From Paramoeba atlantica (Eukaryota; Discosea): a stretch of 64,000 nt of DNA. Position 1 is the first letter of the stretch; every line of letters starts with the position of its first letter. This document shows, in pieces, positions 55,957-64,000 of this stretch. The notes below the pieces were generated by a model that did not search any database, was not told the DNA's origin, and saw only the letters and a list, made by a program, of their open reading frames with translations. The translations under genes and the position numbers were made by a program. The stretch lies in the NCBI GenBank assembly GCA_977017575.1, contig CDRNVI010000002.1, positions 1 through 64,000 on the forward strand. Direction: 5' to 3'.

Positions 55957-56901
55957 TCAGACCTTTGTCGACTCCTGCAAGGTCTCACACGGTTTTGTAG
56001 TAGCCTTGGCTGCTTCCACCTTTTTTCGCCTCTTTTGATTTGCAACAAGATCCCCCACGCTGAGAATGCATCGAGTAAGGGAACTTACATATGCCGTCAG
56101 CGCCGTGTCATTAGCCTCACGCCCCATTGCCTCGCTACGAGCGGCACGATATAAATCCGGAAGTGCATTAAAAATGTTTTGTATGTTATACAAGATGCCT
56201 GGATGATTACGGAGCCGGCCTGCGGCTACGTCCTCTAGATACAATTTCATTTCCTGCACTTTGCGAGCCAGTACAGTAAGAGAGTTTTGCTTTTCATTAA
56301 TACGTCCCTCCATAGAGGTGATGGTGGTATCTGTGAGGTCGCGTATAAGTTGATCGACCCCAATTTCTTCAGCTTCCTTAGAGGCAAGCACGGTGTGCAC
56401 GGGGGTAAAACTCTTTTTCGGGACACTGTCTTCACTTTCTTTTCTTTCGTGTATGCGGTAGCACGTCGCTGGCATCCCCTCTCGTGTCGGGTTTACGTTA
56501 ATGAGCGCGTAGACGGGATCCTCACAGTAGGACTGAATACTCTCATGGATGGCAACATCGCTGGGACAGATCTCCGCGCCGGAGGAATACCAGCCTACGA
56601 TACGAGTGCGAGCCCAAACTTTACGAAACATTGCAAACATATCCTCCAGGAAGTTCCCATCAAGATACCACAAAGATGGATTACTCGGGTCTTCCTCAAA
56701 AGGTACAGCAAAGCTGTTTTCTATGTCGATTATCCCAGAGACACGAGAGCCGAGCAGAATGCCAACGACGCGACGGCCGCTAGTGATTTTGTGATTGATA
56801 CGAGTGTAGTGGTCCACCGCGCTTAGCAGTACGAGGGGGTGAATCCGTACCTCATGAGGGGCTGCAGAGACGGAAACCTTCTCTGAAGTTTTGAGATCCA
56901 T
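55957..56901 (-). CDS. RPN8: 26S proteasome lid subunit RPN8 (PSMD7)
   Basis: 314 aa from the ATG at 56901. MPN domain: VRIHPLVLLSAVDHYTRI, RRVVGILLGS, NSFAVPFEEDP, WYLDGNFLEDMFAMFRKV, RIVGWYSSGAEICPSD. The JAMM metal ligands are absent (GWYSS instead of GWYHSH), as in RPN8, which is the non-catalytic partner of RPN11. The C-terminal helices match RPN8 as well (EAEEIGVDQLIRDLTDTTIT, YLEDVAAGRLRNHPGILYNI). eIF3f/h were considered, but SFAVPFEED and DTT favour RPN8. Confidence 0.93.
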   Translation of the reverse strand: MDLKTSEKVSVSAAPHEVRIHPLVLLSAVDHYTRINHKITSGRRVVGILLGSRVSGIIDIENSFAVPFEEDPSNPSLWYLDGNFLEDMFAMFRKVWARTRIVGWYSSGAEICPSDVAIHESIQSYCEDPVYALINVNPTREGMPATCYRIHERKESEDSVPKKSFTPVHTVLASKEAEEIGVDQLIRDLTDTTITSMEGRINEKQNSLTVLARKVQEMKLYLEDVAAGRLRNHPGILYNIQNIFNALPDLYRAARSEAMGREANDTALTAYVSSLTRCILSVGDLVANQKRRKKVEAAKATTKPCETLQESTKV

Positions 56902-57335
56902 AGTACGAACAAGAGTATTTAAAGAAAGACAAAAAAGATGCTCTGTATAGCATACAGGAATCTGCGCTTCAGACAAAAATGAAGCAGAGAGTATGTGAAA
57001 TATATGAAGTATGGGTAGAGGTGTTTAAGGACAACGAAAGATTTCGGATCACGCGTTCACGGGTGACGAATTATAAAGAACCTTGGCTCTAGTAAAAACC
57101 AAATTTCAAGTTCGTTTCGTATGTTTACCCCTGATACATATTTCTATGGAGCGTTTAAGAGAATGAAATACTGATGTATACACATTGATGAATTCAGGAC
57201 TTTAATGTTTGAACTTGTAACTACGTTGGGAACTTCTTACAATTTTATTATTTTATAAATAAAATTTTCAATATTTAATGAAAACTATGCATCGATGAAA
57301 ACAGAATAAAAAATATCTCCATCACAGGATCACGT
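56902..57335. other. Intergenic, no gene seen
   Basis: About 430 AT-rich bases including the RPN8 5' region. No frame with protein character. Confidence 0.45.
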
Positions 57336-57953
57336 CTAGTACTCCACATCGGAACCCGCAAAGAATCCCCATTTTTCCTCCCACTCATCTGCCACCATAA
57401 GAATATACGGCCCAAAGAACGGCACGTTATCCACGGGGTGTACCCATTTCTTTTGGTCATCATAAATGTACCGATCCCTAGCCCACCGCATACGTGTCAC
57501 CCGGCGGTCGCCGTGCACAATCTGCTCCTGCGGGGCTCGTGTGCGCGCGGCTCGGCTCCACCAGCCCTTCATATTCACCATGTCATCCGCGAACACACCC
57601 CATTTGTGCCACTGGAAAGTGTCATAAATCGCATGGGTTTTCTTACGGTACCATTTCGTGTACGTGTTGAGCTCTCGAGGATCTGCAAGAACTGTTGTCA
57701 AACGCTCCCACGGATACTCCATCTTGTACGGATGTGCGTTATCGGTGACAGGAAGCGCTAACAGGTTTCTGATATCGACCTTATTCGCTTTGAGTGCGGA
57801 TTGGATACGCATCGCTCGCTCAACTTTACGTGCCTGCTGCAACGCGAAGTACTCACGGTACATGTTGGGGTAAAACATGTGCGCCAGGAAGTACCGACAC
57901 CCGGCATAGGCCCCCATCCAGGGCATGTAGGGGGTGGAGGATCGGCGGAGCAT
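57336..57953 (-). CDS. Hypothetical protein, probably mitochondrial
   Basis: 205 aa. The N-terminus MLRRSSTPYMPWMGAYAGCR looks like a mitochondrial presequence. The rest is rich in Trp, Tyr, Arg and Lys (WYRKKTHAIYDTFQWHKWGV; MKGWWSRAARTR), as in kinetoplastid respiratory-complex and mitoribosome proteins. No domain recognised. It is followed in transcription order, and preceded, by other short proteins of similar character. Confidence 0.6.
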   Translation of the reverse strand: MLRRSSTPYMPWMGAYAGCRYFLAHMFYPNMYREYFALQQARKVERAMRIQSALKANKVDIRNLLALPVTDNAHPYKMEYPWERLTTVLADPRELNTYTKWYRKKTHAIYDTFQWHKWGVFADDMVNMKGWWSRAARTRAPQEQIVHGDRRVTRMRWARDRYIYDDQKKWVHPVDNVPFFGPYILMVADEWEEKWGFFAGSDVEY

Positions 57954-58443
57954 GAGGGTTGTACCTTCACAAGGTGTGTATGATGAGGGATAGTGTAGTG
58001 TGTTCCTGAGAGGGAATAATAAATAAAAAAAGGGACTAGGGTTTTCGATACAGCATTTATCATACAGGTCGAGTTTGCTTCGCCATGAAAGGTACTATCA
58101 TGTAAAGTGACAAAATAATGTAGAAAGAGGTTAGAAAGCATAGAGAGGGTCATTTTGTTTGTTTTGCACAGAATTTATTCAATTTGCGAGTCTATCTCCT
58201 GTTATTGTCTCCACTACTTGAGCGGATAAAACATATAGTTAACAGTATAAAGAACGATAAAAAGGTTTATCCAAAAAAGGATTCAACACTGTTTTAACAA
58301 CTATTGAACAAAATTCATTCATTTGGAATATAAAAAAGTATTGCTTTCCACTGTACCCGTTCACGATAGTAGAGTTATCTGCTACCTGCTTGCCACAGCG
58401 AAATTTAATTATACACAGTACTTATCCAAAATGCTTTTAGCAA
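57954..58443. other. Intergenic, no gene seen
   Basis: 490 AT-rich bases; overlapping frames at 57758-58153 are shadows of the gene to the left. Confidence 0.45.
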
Positions 58444-58803
58444 TCAATGCTCAAGATCGATCCCGGTCTCACGATATTTCGGCTCGCCGTTAGCGTATCC
58501 CTCACCGATTGCGAACTCAAAGTGCCAGGGAGGTGCTGCGTGTATCTGATCCTGTCCGTAGTCAAATTCTACGGGCCCTCCCCCAGCGATACTGTCGATC
58601 CACACAAGCACTCTCATCTTGTTGTAGGTGTACATTCCCACCATGAACACAGCCATTCCGGCAAGTGTGTATAGCGTTTCACCGGCGACATCGTAGTTCG
58701 GTGCGGAGTAGTACCCGACCCCTTTTAACCCAAAGTTCGGCCGAGCCTTTGCTGCTTTATTGAAGGAAAGATACCAAAGACGAGCACCGGTTCTTGAAAG
58801 CAT
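58444..58803 (-). CDS. Small single-pass protein, probably of the mitochondrial inner membrane
   Basis: 119 aa from the ATG at 58803 (MLSRTGARLWYLSFNKAAKA), a basic presequence-like start. One membrane segment (LYTLAGMAVFMVGMYTYNKM) is followed by an acidic, aromatic tail (IHAAPPWHFEFAIGEGYANG, YRETGIDLEH). The layout is that of respiratory-complex accessory subunits; which complex is not clear. Confidence 0.6.
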   Translation of the reverse strand: MLSRTGARLWYLSFNKAAKARPNFGLKGVGYYSAPNYDVAGETLYTLAGMAVFMVGMYTYNKMRVLVWIDSIAGGGPVEFDYGQDQIHAAPPWHFEFAIGEGYANGEPKYRETGIDLEH

Positions 58804-58963
58804 CAAGGAACGAATTCAGACGAACCAAAGGTGATCGAATTGCTTAACTAATAAGAACAAAAAGGTTCTAATAAGTGTTACATCAATAAGTGATGAACAA
58901 AGGAAACACACTAGAAAAAAACGGACCATTTTACACACCCAATTCAGAAACAACCACCATCCA

Positions 58964-59869
58964 TCAATCCTCCCTAAACGGATGATACTTTGGTCTTTGC
59001 GCAAAATGTATCCTCCCCTCCGTCTCCCTCCCCCCCTCTCCCTCAGCCTCCACCTCCACCTCCACAATCCCCCTCCGCTCCCTCTCCCTCCTCGCCTCCC
59101 CGGGATCCCTCATCCGCTCCCCCAACCCCCCCGGGTCCTCATACAGGTCCAGCAACAGCAGCTGCCGTCGCAGCGCCCGGAGGTTCACAAAGCAGTACAG
59201 CTCGAACTGCTCCCCCTCCGGGCCCGTGTACGGGTACCGCTCCCGTAGCCTCCCCAGGGCCTCCTCCCACCGCGCGAGCTGGCGGTTCGTCAGCGCGCGA
59301 AGCTCCGAGATGTCGACATACCCATTCGGGAGGTCGCAGCCCCGCGGGGGGTACTGCACCACAGGCGCCTGCAGCTGCGGGACGTCCATCCCGAACCCCG
59401 GCTCGCACCCTTGGAGCGGCGGGGTGAGTCGCGGCCCGGGGGTGTTTAACGGGGGGGAGGCGCTCTCCAGGGCCGTGGCCTCGACCACAAACGCCTCAGG
59501 CATGGCTTCTAACGCCTCGTTTTGCCGGGAAATCAGTTGGGCGAGCCGGGCGTCGTGCGCGAGGTCCTCGGAGGCCAGGAGACGTTCCAGCGCCATGGTC
59601 ATCTCACGTTCGTATTGGATGTGGGTTGCTTTTTTTCGATGCCCGTCACTGGGCATGAAGGCGTACTCCGCGGCGTACTCCAGAAGGTGCTGGCCGTATT
59701 TCTCATCCGCCCCGGCTTTGGGTTTGGCGAATGCGCTTTGCATCACGGAGGCGGAGACCTGGACGTGACCGCCGGATTTTTTACTGGCTTTGGTTTTTTT
59801 GGCTAGCGCATGGCCTCCGTGAGCGGGCTGAACAATGATTTGACGTATGGTAGGGGCAAGGCGAAACAT
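58964..59869 (-). CDS. Hypothetical protein, probably mitochondrial, GC-rich gene
   Basis: 301 aa. N-terminus MFRLAPTIRQIIVQPAHGGH, then a basic patch (KKTKASKKSGG) compatible with RNA binding. Helical segments follow (YEREMTMALERLLASEDLAH), then a Pro-rich linker, LTNRQLARWEEALGRLRERY, and a Glu/Arg-rich tail. It may be a mitoribosomal protein, but I recognise no family. GC is clearly higher than in most of the window, which produces long shadow frames. Confidence 0.55.
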   Translation of the reverse strand: MFRLAPTIRQIIVQPAHGGHALAKKTKASKKSGGHVQVSASVMQSAFAKPKAGADEKYGQHLLEYAAEYAFMPSDGHRKKATHIQYEREMTMALERLLASEDLAHDARLAQLISRQNEALEAMPEAFVVEATALESASPPLNTPGPRLTPPLQGCEPGFGMDVPQLQAPVVQYPPRGCDLPNGYVDISELRALTNRQLARWEEALGRLRERYPYTGPEGEQFELYCFVNLRALRRQLLLLDLYEDPGGLGERMRDPGEARRERERRGIVEVEVEAEGEGGRETEGRIHFAQRPKYHPFRED

Positions 59870-60088
59870 GTATAGGGGTGACTGGGAAATATTGAAAATT
59901 TGGGGCTAAAAACAGAGAGTGAGTTTAGGATCATCCATAATACGCTTTCAATGAATGTTTCAAGCTTTTTCAAATAATGAACAAGGTCGAATAACATAAA
60001 AGCAGCACAATAGAACGAAGGCTAAATTAAAAACAAAGAGGTTCGTATTCAATGTTCAAAGGGGTTCAACGTATTCAATGTGGTAATG

Positions 60089-61282
60089 TTATCGCTTTGC
60101 AAGAAGACTTACTGCTAAAGATACCCCACAGCCTACAAATGCTCCTGCTTGTTCGGACGCACCCAGCTTAGAAGCCACTGGAGCTTCGGCTCGAAAATAC
60201 AGCGCCGAGTTCAGTAACGCGAAAAGAATAGAATCCACAAAGCTGCACGGAACCGTCAGCCACTGACCCCATGCATCACGGCATAACACCACCAACAGAG
60301 TCGTCATAAACTGTATCACCGTCAGGGCAAGCAGTGGGCTCGTACCCCATCTCGCAATACGCTTTCGATACACGGCAGCGAGAATCCGCGACAGTGCGGC
60401 CCCACCACGACCCGAAAACAAAAACACCAGCAACACATCTCGCCGTGTAACAATCCACGAAGACATTCCATGAAGAAAAAAATTCACCACCGAAATCGCA
60501 AACTGCAGCGCGAGCAACAGATTCACCGAAGAGCTCTTCGGCACCTCTCCCTCCCCCTCTACGCCCCCCCGTCTCGACGAACGCGTCGCCTTGCCGCTCC
60601 TCCCCGGCAGCAGCAGCAGCTGTCCCCCCGCCAGCGGGGTCCCCACCACCGCCGCGGCCGCGAGCACGCAAAACACGCTCATCACGTAGCACGCGACATC
60701 GAGACTGAACCGGGGCCTGTCCCGGGACCCCGCCTGCTGGGCGGTCGCTACCCCATACGGGAGCAACGAGGTCCCGAGCGTGGCCACCGACAGCACCGAG
60801 ACATGCGTCAGGCGCCCCGGCATCTCCCCCGCGTAGTGCCACATGGTGAGGTTCGACAGCGACCCCGCGGCCCCGGCGACCAGCGTGCAGAGCAGCAGCC
60901 CGAGCGAGAGCCCCGGGGTGCGGTGGTGGACCAGGTGGGGGGTGGAGAGGAAGGCGGCCAGGTAGAGCAGCAGCCAAACCAGCACCGCGTTGCGGAGCCC
61001 GGGGAGCGAGCGCACGGTGAGGCGCCACAGGGTCGCACGGAAGAGCAAAACGAGAAGGGAGCCGAGCTGGAGCGCCACCGCGAGGTAGGCGCCCAGGGCG
61101 TAGCCCTCGGGGGGGAGGGGGTGGAGCAGGAGGGGGAGCTCGGCGAAGATCAGGTTGATGTAGAGCCAGCAGCAGAAGCCGAGGAGAACCATGGTGAGGT
61201 GGGAAAGGTGAAGGGGGGGGAACCACCGCGGAGGGGGTTGTTCGTCGTGAACGGGGTGGGGAGGGGTCTTGTTACTTGTCAT
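60089..61282 (-). CDS. Polytopic transporter, SLC52 (riboflavin transporter)-like
   Basis: 397 aa with about ten hydrophobic segments. The start of the membrane region, LGFCCWLYINLIFAELPLLL then LPPEGYALGAYLAVALQLGS, matches the SLC52 opening (W-x-x-NGLWVELPLLV...LPEGWxLPSYLxVxIQL). Segment LTHVSVLSVATLGTSLLPYG fits the GxGLSGLLPALVALAQ region in position. The central loop is Arg/Ser/Gly-rich. SLC52 proteins import riboflavin at the plasma membrane. An equilibrative nucleoside transporter was considered and seems less likely. Confidence 0.65.
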   Translation of the reverse strand: MTSNKTPPHPVHDEQPPPRWFPPLHLSHLTMVLLGFCCWLYINLIFAELPLLLHPLPPEGYALGAYLAVALQLGSLLVLLFRATLWRLTVRSLPGLRNAVLVWLLLYLAAFLSTPHLVHHRTPGLSLGLLLCTLVAGAAGSLSNLTMWHYAGEMPGRLTHVSVLSVATLGTSLLPYGVATAQQAGSRDRPRFSLDVACYVMSVFCVLAAAAVVGTPLAGGQLLLLPGRSGKATRSSRRGGVEGEGEVPKSSSVNLLLALQFAISVVNFFLHGMSSWIVTRRDVLLVFLFSGRGGAALSRILAAVYRKRIARWGTSPLLALTVIQFMTTLLVVLCRDAWGQWLTVPCSFVDSILFALLNSALYFRAEAPVASKLGASEQAGAFVGCGVSLAVSLLAKR

Positions 61283-61518
61283 GCCTTTGGTATTAAAACG
61301 TGCCGGTTATGGGTTTCATGGCGGTGTGAAGAATAGTGTATTCAAGATGTATTCTATGTGAGGTCGTGAGCTAAAAAAAGGAAAATCGATAGAGCTAAGG
61401 TAATAAAATATTGTAAATGTTGTATTCGGCACATTTCATTTTTGTATTCGGCACCTTTCATTTGCTTAGCTATTCTTTACGTACTACAAGTGTTTTAAAT
61501 AATATTACAATAAGAGAT
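61283..61518. other. Intergenic
   Basis: 236 AT-rich bases; contains a direct repeat TTGTATTCGGCAC(A/C)TTTCATTT at about 61420 and 61443. No gene seen. Confidence 0.45.
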
Positions 61519-63042
61519 TTAAATATTGCTTTCACGAGGTTCAGGAGGTTGAGGTGCAGGTCCGTCACGTAAAGGAATGTCAGGAAAGGGGTCGGCACGG
61601 CTAAGTTTCAGCACATTGTAATCAAGGTAGATGCAACCATTAATGTATTGACCAAGCACTAGGGGGATCAAGTAGTGATCCCTGAAGTGCTCAACGGTGG
61701 GGAATATGGGAGATAGTGCAAGGTGAAACCTTTTCGATGATTCTGGTACTGCCGCCTCGTTTTCCGACGTTTCACTGGCTTTGAATGCGTAATCAAACAG
61801 GTGCTCAGCGGAATGCCATAGCTCTTGCAAGTCGACTTGCGTTTCTGAAGGCGCAGATAAGGAAGCATAATATCTCAGAACAAGATTTCGAGCGACAATC
61901 AATCTTACGGCCATGAGAGGGAACAATACGCCGTATCGTGCATACTCTTTCAAATGAGTTATCATACAGGCTTGATAAACATCGAGACGGCCACTCTGTA
62001 CAGCGAGGGTAATTCCATGTAGACACGAGAGATCATGCTCAGCTATCGCCCTGGTGGAAAGCAAATAACCTCTTGCCAAGTTCAAGGATGCCCATAAAAG
62101 CAGGATCGTGCGTTTGTGATGCGGGAGATTGTATGAGATAGCTTTTACTAGGGTTAACTCCGCGGTAAGTAGATTTCCGTTATGTATGTGATACAGAGCA
62201 AAATAACAATAGAGAAGCGACGCCAGGTCATGTGAACAAGCAAGAGAGCATCTATCTACTTCTTCGCACGTTAAAACTATACTAACAGAAAATGGTGATA
62301 GACGCCAAAGCTCAATAAGGAACACACTTATAGCCCTTTGAGCATTTTTGAAATGTTCCCCTACATGCATCTTTTCATGTGAAACAGTTGGAAGTTTTTG
62401 CAAGCTCCGTATTTTCCTTAGCAAAACCATGTAACCCTTGATCAGCTCCTTCTTCAAAATCGATATTGGGTCCATTTCTGTACCCCCAACAGCTGAAAGC
62501 AATCTAGCGCAAATTCGGGCTCTCTCGCAAAAAATTGGAACCAAGCATACGTCCGGATGACGGGTTACGTGCTGTAGGCTTGGACTTAACACTGAATCTA
62601 CATAGAAATGAAGTGCAGTGCAAGCCCTCTCTACTGCAACTGTGAGACACTTCTCGAATAAATCATGCCCATTTCGGGCCTGATCTGTCAGATAATTTAC
62701 ATTTGAAAGAAGGCTGCAAAGTATAACCCATTGAAACTTTCGCGGGAATCTCTTACTCACGAATTGAGGGGTACGTGAAGTAGAATGTAGTTTCTCCAGC
62801 ACAGCCTTAATATTCTTTTCGTAACGAAAATCCTTACGCACTGGTTTTGCCGGAATGCCGGTCACAGGTTGTGTTTCTTCGGCGTCGCATACAAGAGCTT
62901 CCTCACAAATCCTTTTCGCCTCGTACAAATCGTCTGTACCACATCCAGAGTTAAAGGCTATACTACATAGAGACGTGACAGCTTCCTGCGACGAATTGTT
63001 CAGATAGGCTGTTCGGAATTGCTTCAAGGTGCTTTCGAGCAT
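61519..63042 (-). CDS. PCI-domain protein of the PCID2/THP1 family (TREX-2)
   Basis: 507 aa. The C-terminal half shows the PCI/TPR layout of PCID2: LYCYFALYHIHNGNLLTAEL, NLPHHKRTILLLWASLNLAR, LHGITLAVQSGRLDVYQACM, then RYGVLFPLMAVRLIVARNLV, and the winged-helix end LVLGQYINGCIYLDYNVLKL followed by RADPFPDIPL. This end corresponds to the GYI...VVSKxNPFP ending of PCID2. THP1/PCID2 with SAC3 and DSS1 couples transcription to mRNA export at the nuclear pore. CSN12 is the closest alternative. Confidence 0.8.
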   Translation of the reverse strand: MLESTLKQFRTAYLNNSSQEAVTSLCSIAFNSGCGTDDLYEAKRICEEALVCDAEETQPVTGIPAKPVRKDFRYEKNIKAVLEKLHSTSRTPQFVSKRFPRKFQWVILCSLLSNVNYLTDQARNGHDLFEKCLTVAVERACTALHFYVDSVLSPSLQHVTRHPDVCLVPIFCERARICARLLSAVGGTEMDPISILKKELIKGYMVLLRKIRSLQKLPTVSHEKMHVGEHFKNAQRAISVFLIELWRLSPFSVSIVLTCEEVDRCSLACSHDLASLLYCYFALYHIHNGNLLTAELTLVKAISYNLPHHKRTILLLWASLNLARGYLLSTRAIAEHDLSCLHGITLAVQSGRLDVYQACMITHLKEYARYGVLFPLMAVRLIVARNLVLRYYASLSAPSETQVDLQELWHSAEHLFDYAFKASETSENEAAVPESSKRFHLALSPIFPTVEHFRDHYLIPLVLGQYINGCIYLDYNVLKLSRADPFPDIPLRDGPAPQPPEPRESNI

Positions 63043-63592
63043 TTACATATCAGTTTTCGAAAGGTTGACAAACGAGAAGGGTAATGGGACGCTTTCGATT
63101 TGTTTTAGAAAGCATACCGAACGAAATAATTTAAAGTTACAAATTGTTTTCATCATTACTGAACTTTATTATTTAGCGCACATTTACTTCCACTACATAT
63201 TACGTTTTTACTACTACGTAGTACTTTCGCATTCCTGATGCAGAATTCAGCATCATTCAGATGAATTGCTCTAGAAATAATAGAATATTGTCGCTATATG
63301 ATGCAAGATAAAGGATTAAATTCACCCGAAAAACAGGAATTGAACAGCAAATGCATAGTCAGTCATTCACATTTCTCAAAAAAAAGCGTTAACCCAGCTA
63401 GAAAAAGGGCTAAAGTTTGGAGTCTAGGTTTTGTTTTCAATCGCTGAGTATAATCTTTTCCCGAATAGACGTTGCAAGGCTGGTCGCCAAAGTGCTCGTG
63501 AGTGGTTGCAACTTGAGAGTAGTGATTAAGATTGAAACAAAGTACAGGAGCTAGCCATTTAACGTTTGAGACAAATTTATAAATTTCTGGCA
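63043..63592. other. Intergenic, no gene seen
   Basis: 550 AT-rich bases. Short frames at 63029-63238 and 63363-63593 lack protein features. Confidence 0.45.
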
Positions 63593-64000
63593 CTAACGTT
63601 TTTGTACTACAAAAGCAGTACTTGTGTGTACTTCTATTTTGAGGTTCAAAATGACATATGAGGTAAAAGCAGCTCCCGAATCTGAAGATTTTTCATGTCC
63701 AAAAGTGGAAGTATTAATCGACTTCTTTGTCACAATTTCCAGATTGTCCAAAGGAAAGGTTTCAATTTCGCAGAAAGAGCCGTTGTCTTGTGCTTTCTTC
63801 TTTGGAGGGGCTGTGCCTGTGTGAACTAACACATTAACGCTTGGTAATTCGATACAGTTCGGATATTTTGCGCGGTATGCGGGAGGAAGTCTACGGCAAA
63901 CATGAGCAGCTGTACGCAACGCGATGGGAATTGTGCGCCCCACCGCTCGAATCTTCATGGATCGAACTCCCTTAATCAGCATAGAAATTATGTAGTCGGT
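63593..64000 (-). CDS. Alba-domain nucleic-acid-binding protein, partial at the window edge
   Basis: The frame stays open to base 64000: TDYIISMLIKGVRSMKIRAV then GRTIPIALRTAAHVCRRLPP. This is the Alba pattern (YI..A..LL..G...V.I.A.GRAI..AV..AE.L). The N-terminal strand lies beyond the window; ~75 residues of tail follow the core (VNVLVHTGTAPPKKKAQ and a Ser/Thr-rich end). Kinetoplastid ALBA proteins bind mRNA and regulate translation and stage-specific expression; RPP25/POP7-type RNase P subunits are the alternative. Confidence 0.7.
   Translation of the reverse strand, partial: TDYIISMLIKGVRSMKIRAVGRTIPIALRTAAHVCRRLPPAYRAKYPNCIELPSVNVLVHTGTAPPKKKAQDNGSFCEIETFPLDNLEIVTKKSINTSTFGHEKSSDSGAAFTSYVILNLKIEVHTSTAFVVQKR

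Noticed and set aside
60276-61226. 316-codon minus-strand frame, Pro/Arg/Ala-rich
   Set aside because: It is a phase-shifted shadow of the GC-rich transporter gene; the transporter frame has clear membrane segments and family motifs.
60470-61336. 288-codon plus-strand frame, Gln/Glu/Arg-rich
   Set aside because: Antisense shadow of the same GC-rich transporter gene with no recognisable protein features.
1-64000. CRISPR arrays, rRNA genes and bacterial operon signals
   Set aside because: None present; the DNA is eukaryotic nuclear with trans-splicing-type gene layout.

Overview
This window looks like nuclear DNA of a kinetoplastid (Euglenozoa), probably not a trypanosomatid: a bodonid or prokinetoplastid would fit the low GC of the gene regions. 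The evidence is a near-perfect KMP-11 (92 aa, kinetoplastid-specific), a succinate dehydrogenase iron-sulfur subunit present only as its C-terminal half (the split SDH2 of Euglenozoa), a PEX13-like glycosomal peroxin, intronless genes, and every recognisable host gene on the minus strand, as expected of one polycistronic unit. Two loci also carry the 3' end of a spliced-leader (SL) exon.

Layout: 1-4.3 kb is a graveyard of mobile DNA on the plus strand: a LINE reverse transcriptase remnant with an inverted duplication, a DIRS/VIPER-like fossil, and a 1.5-kb terminal-inverted-repeat element carrying a SWIM zinc-finger remnant. 4.3-28 kb holds host genes read leftwards: RNB exoribonuclease, SDH2 C-half, a conserved-looking unknown, a KCTD/BTB protein, two leucine-rich-repeat (LRR) genes (one with an in-frame TGA), a membrane J-protein, a DED1-type helicase, an unknown helical protein, KMP-11, a small membrane protein, a SNF2 remodeller, a J-domain zinc protein, an unknown, PEX13, and a gene frameshifted in a G9 run. 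28.3-29.3 kb is a decayed pogo-like transposon. 29.4-36.9 kb carries a 1445-aa protein with an XPF/SHOC1-like C-terminus, an unknown, and a MAPK15/ERK8 kinase. 37-43 kb is a second mobile-DNA island: a retroposon with SL relic, target-site duplication and (TCA)n tail; an LRR gene split by a 615-bp insertion whose edge is an SL exon; a palindromic MITE; a GC-rich zinc-finger LINE 5' half; and another MITE. 43.3-64 kb returns to host genes: SRPK-like kinase, UTP21, LSm7, GPN1, TYW1, a fourth LRR gene, RNA polymerase I/III AC40, RPN8, three small probably mitochondrial proteins, an SLC52-like transporter, a PCID2/THP1 protein and a partial Alba protein.

The genes are housekeeping and functionally mixed (RNA processing, ribosome and proteasome assembly, transcription, mitochondrion, glycosome), as usual when polycistronic transcripts are resolved by trans-splicing. 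The most novel signal is at 37.1-38.9 kb: two independent insertions share a 16-nt string that matches the kinetoplastid SL exon end except for two shared changes. This suggests the organism's own SL sequence and retrocopying of trans-spliced RNAs. All calls are from reading the sequence; no searches were run.
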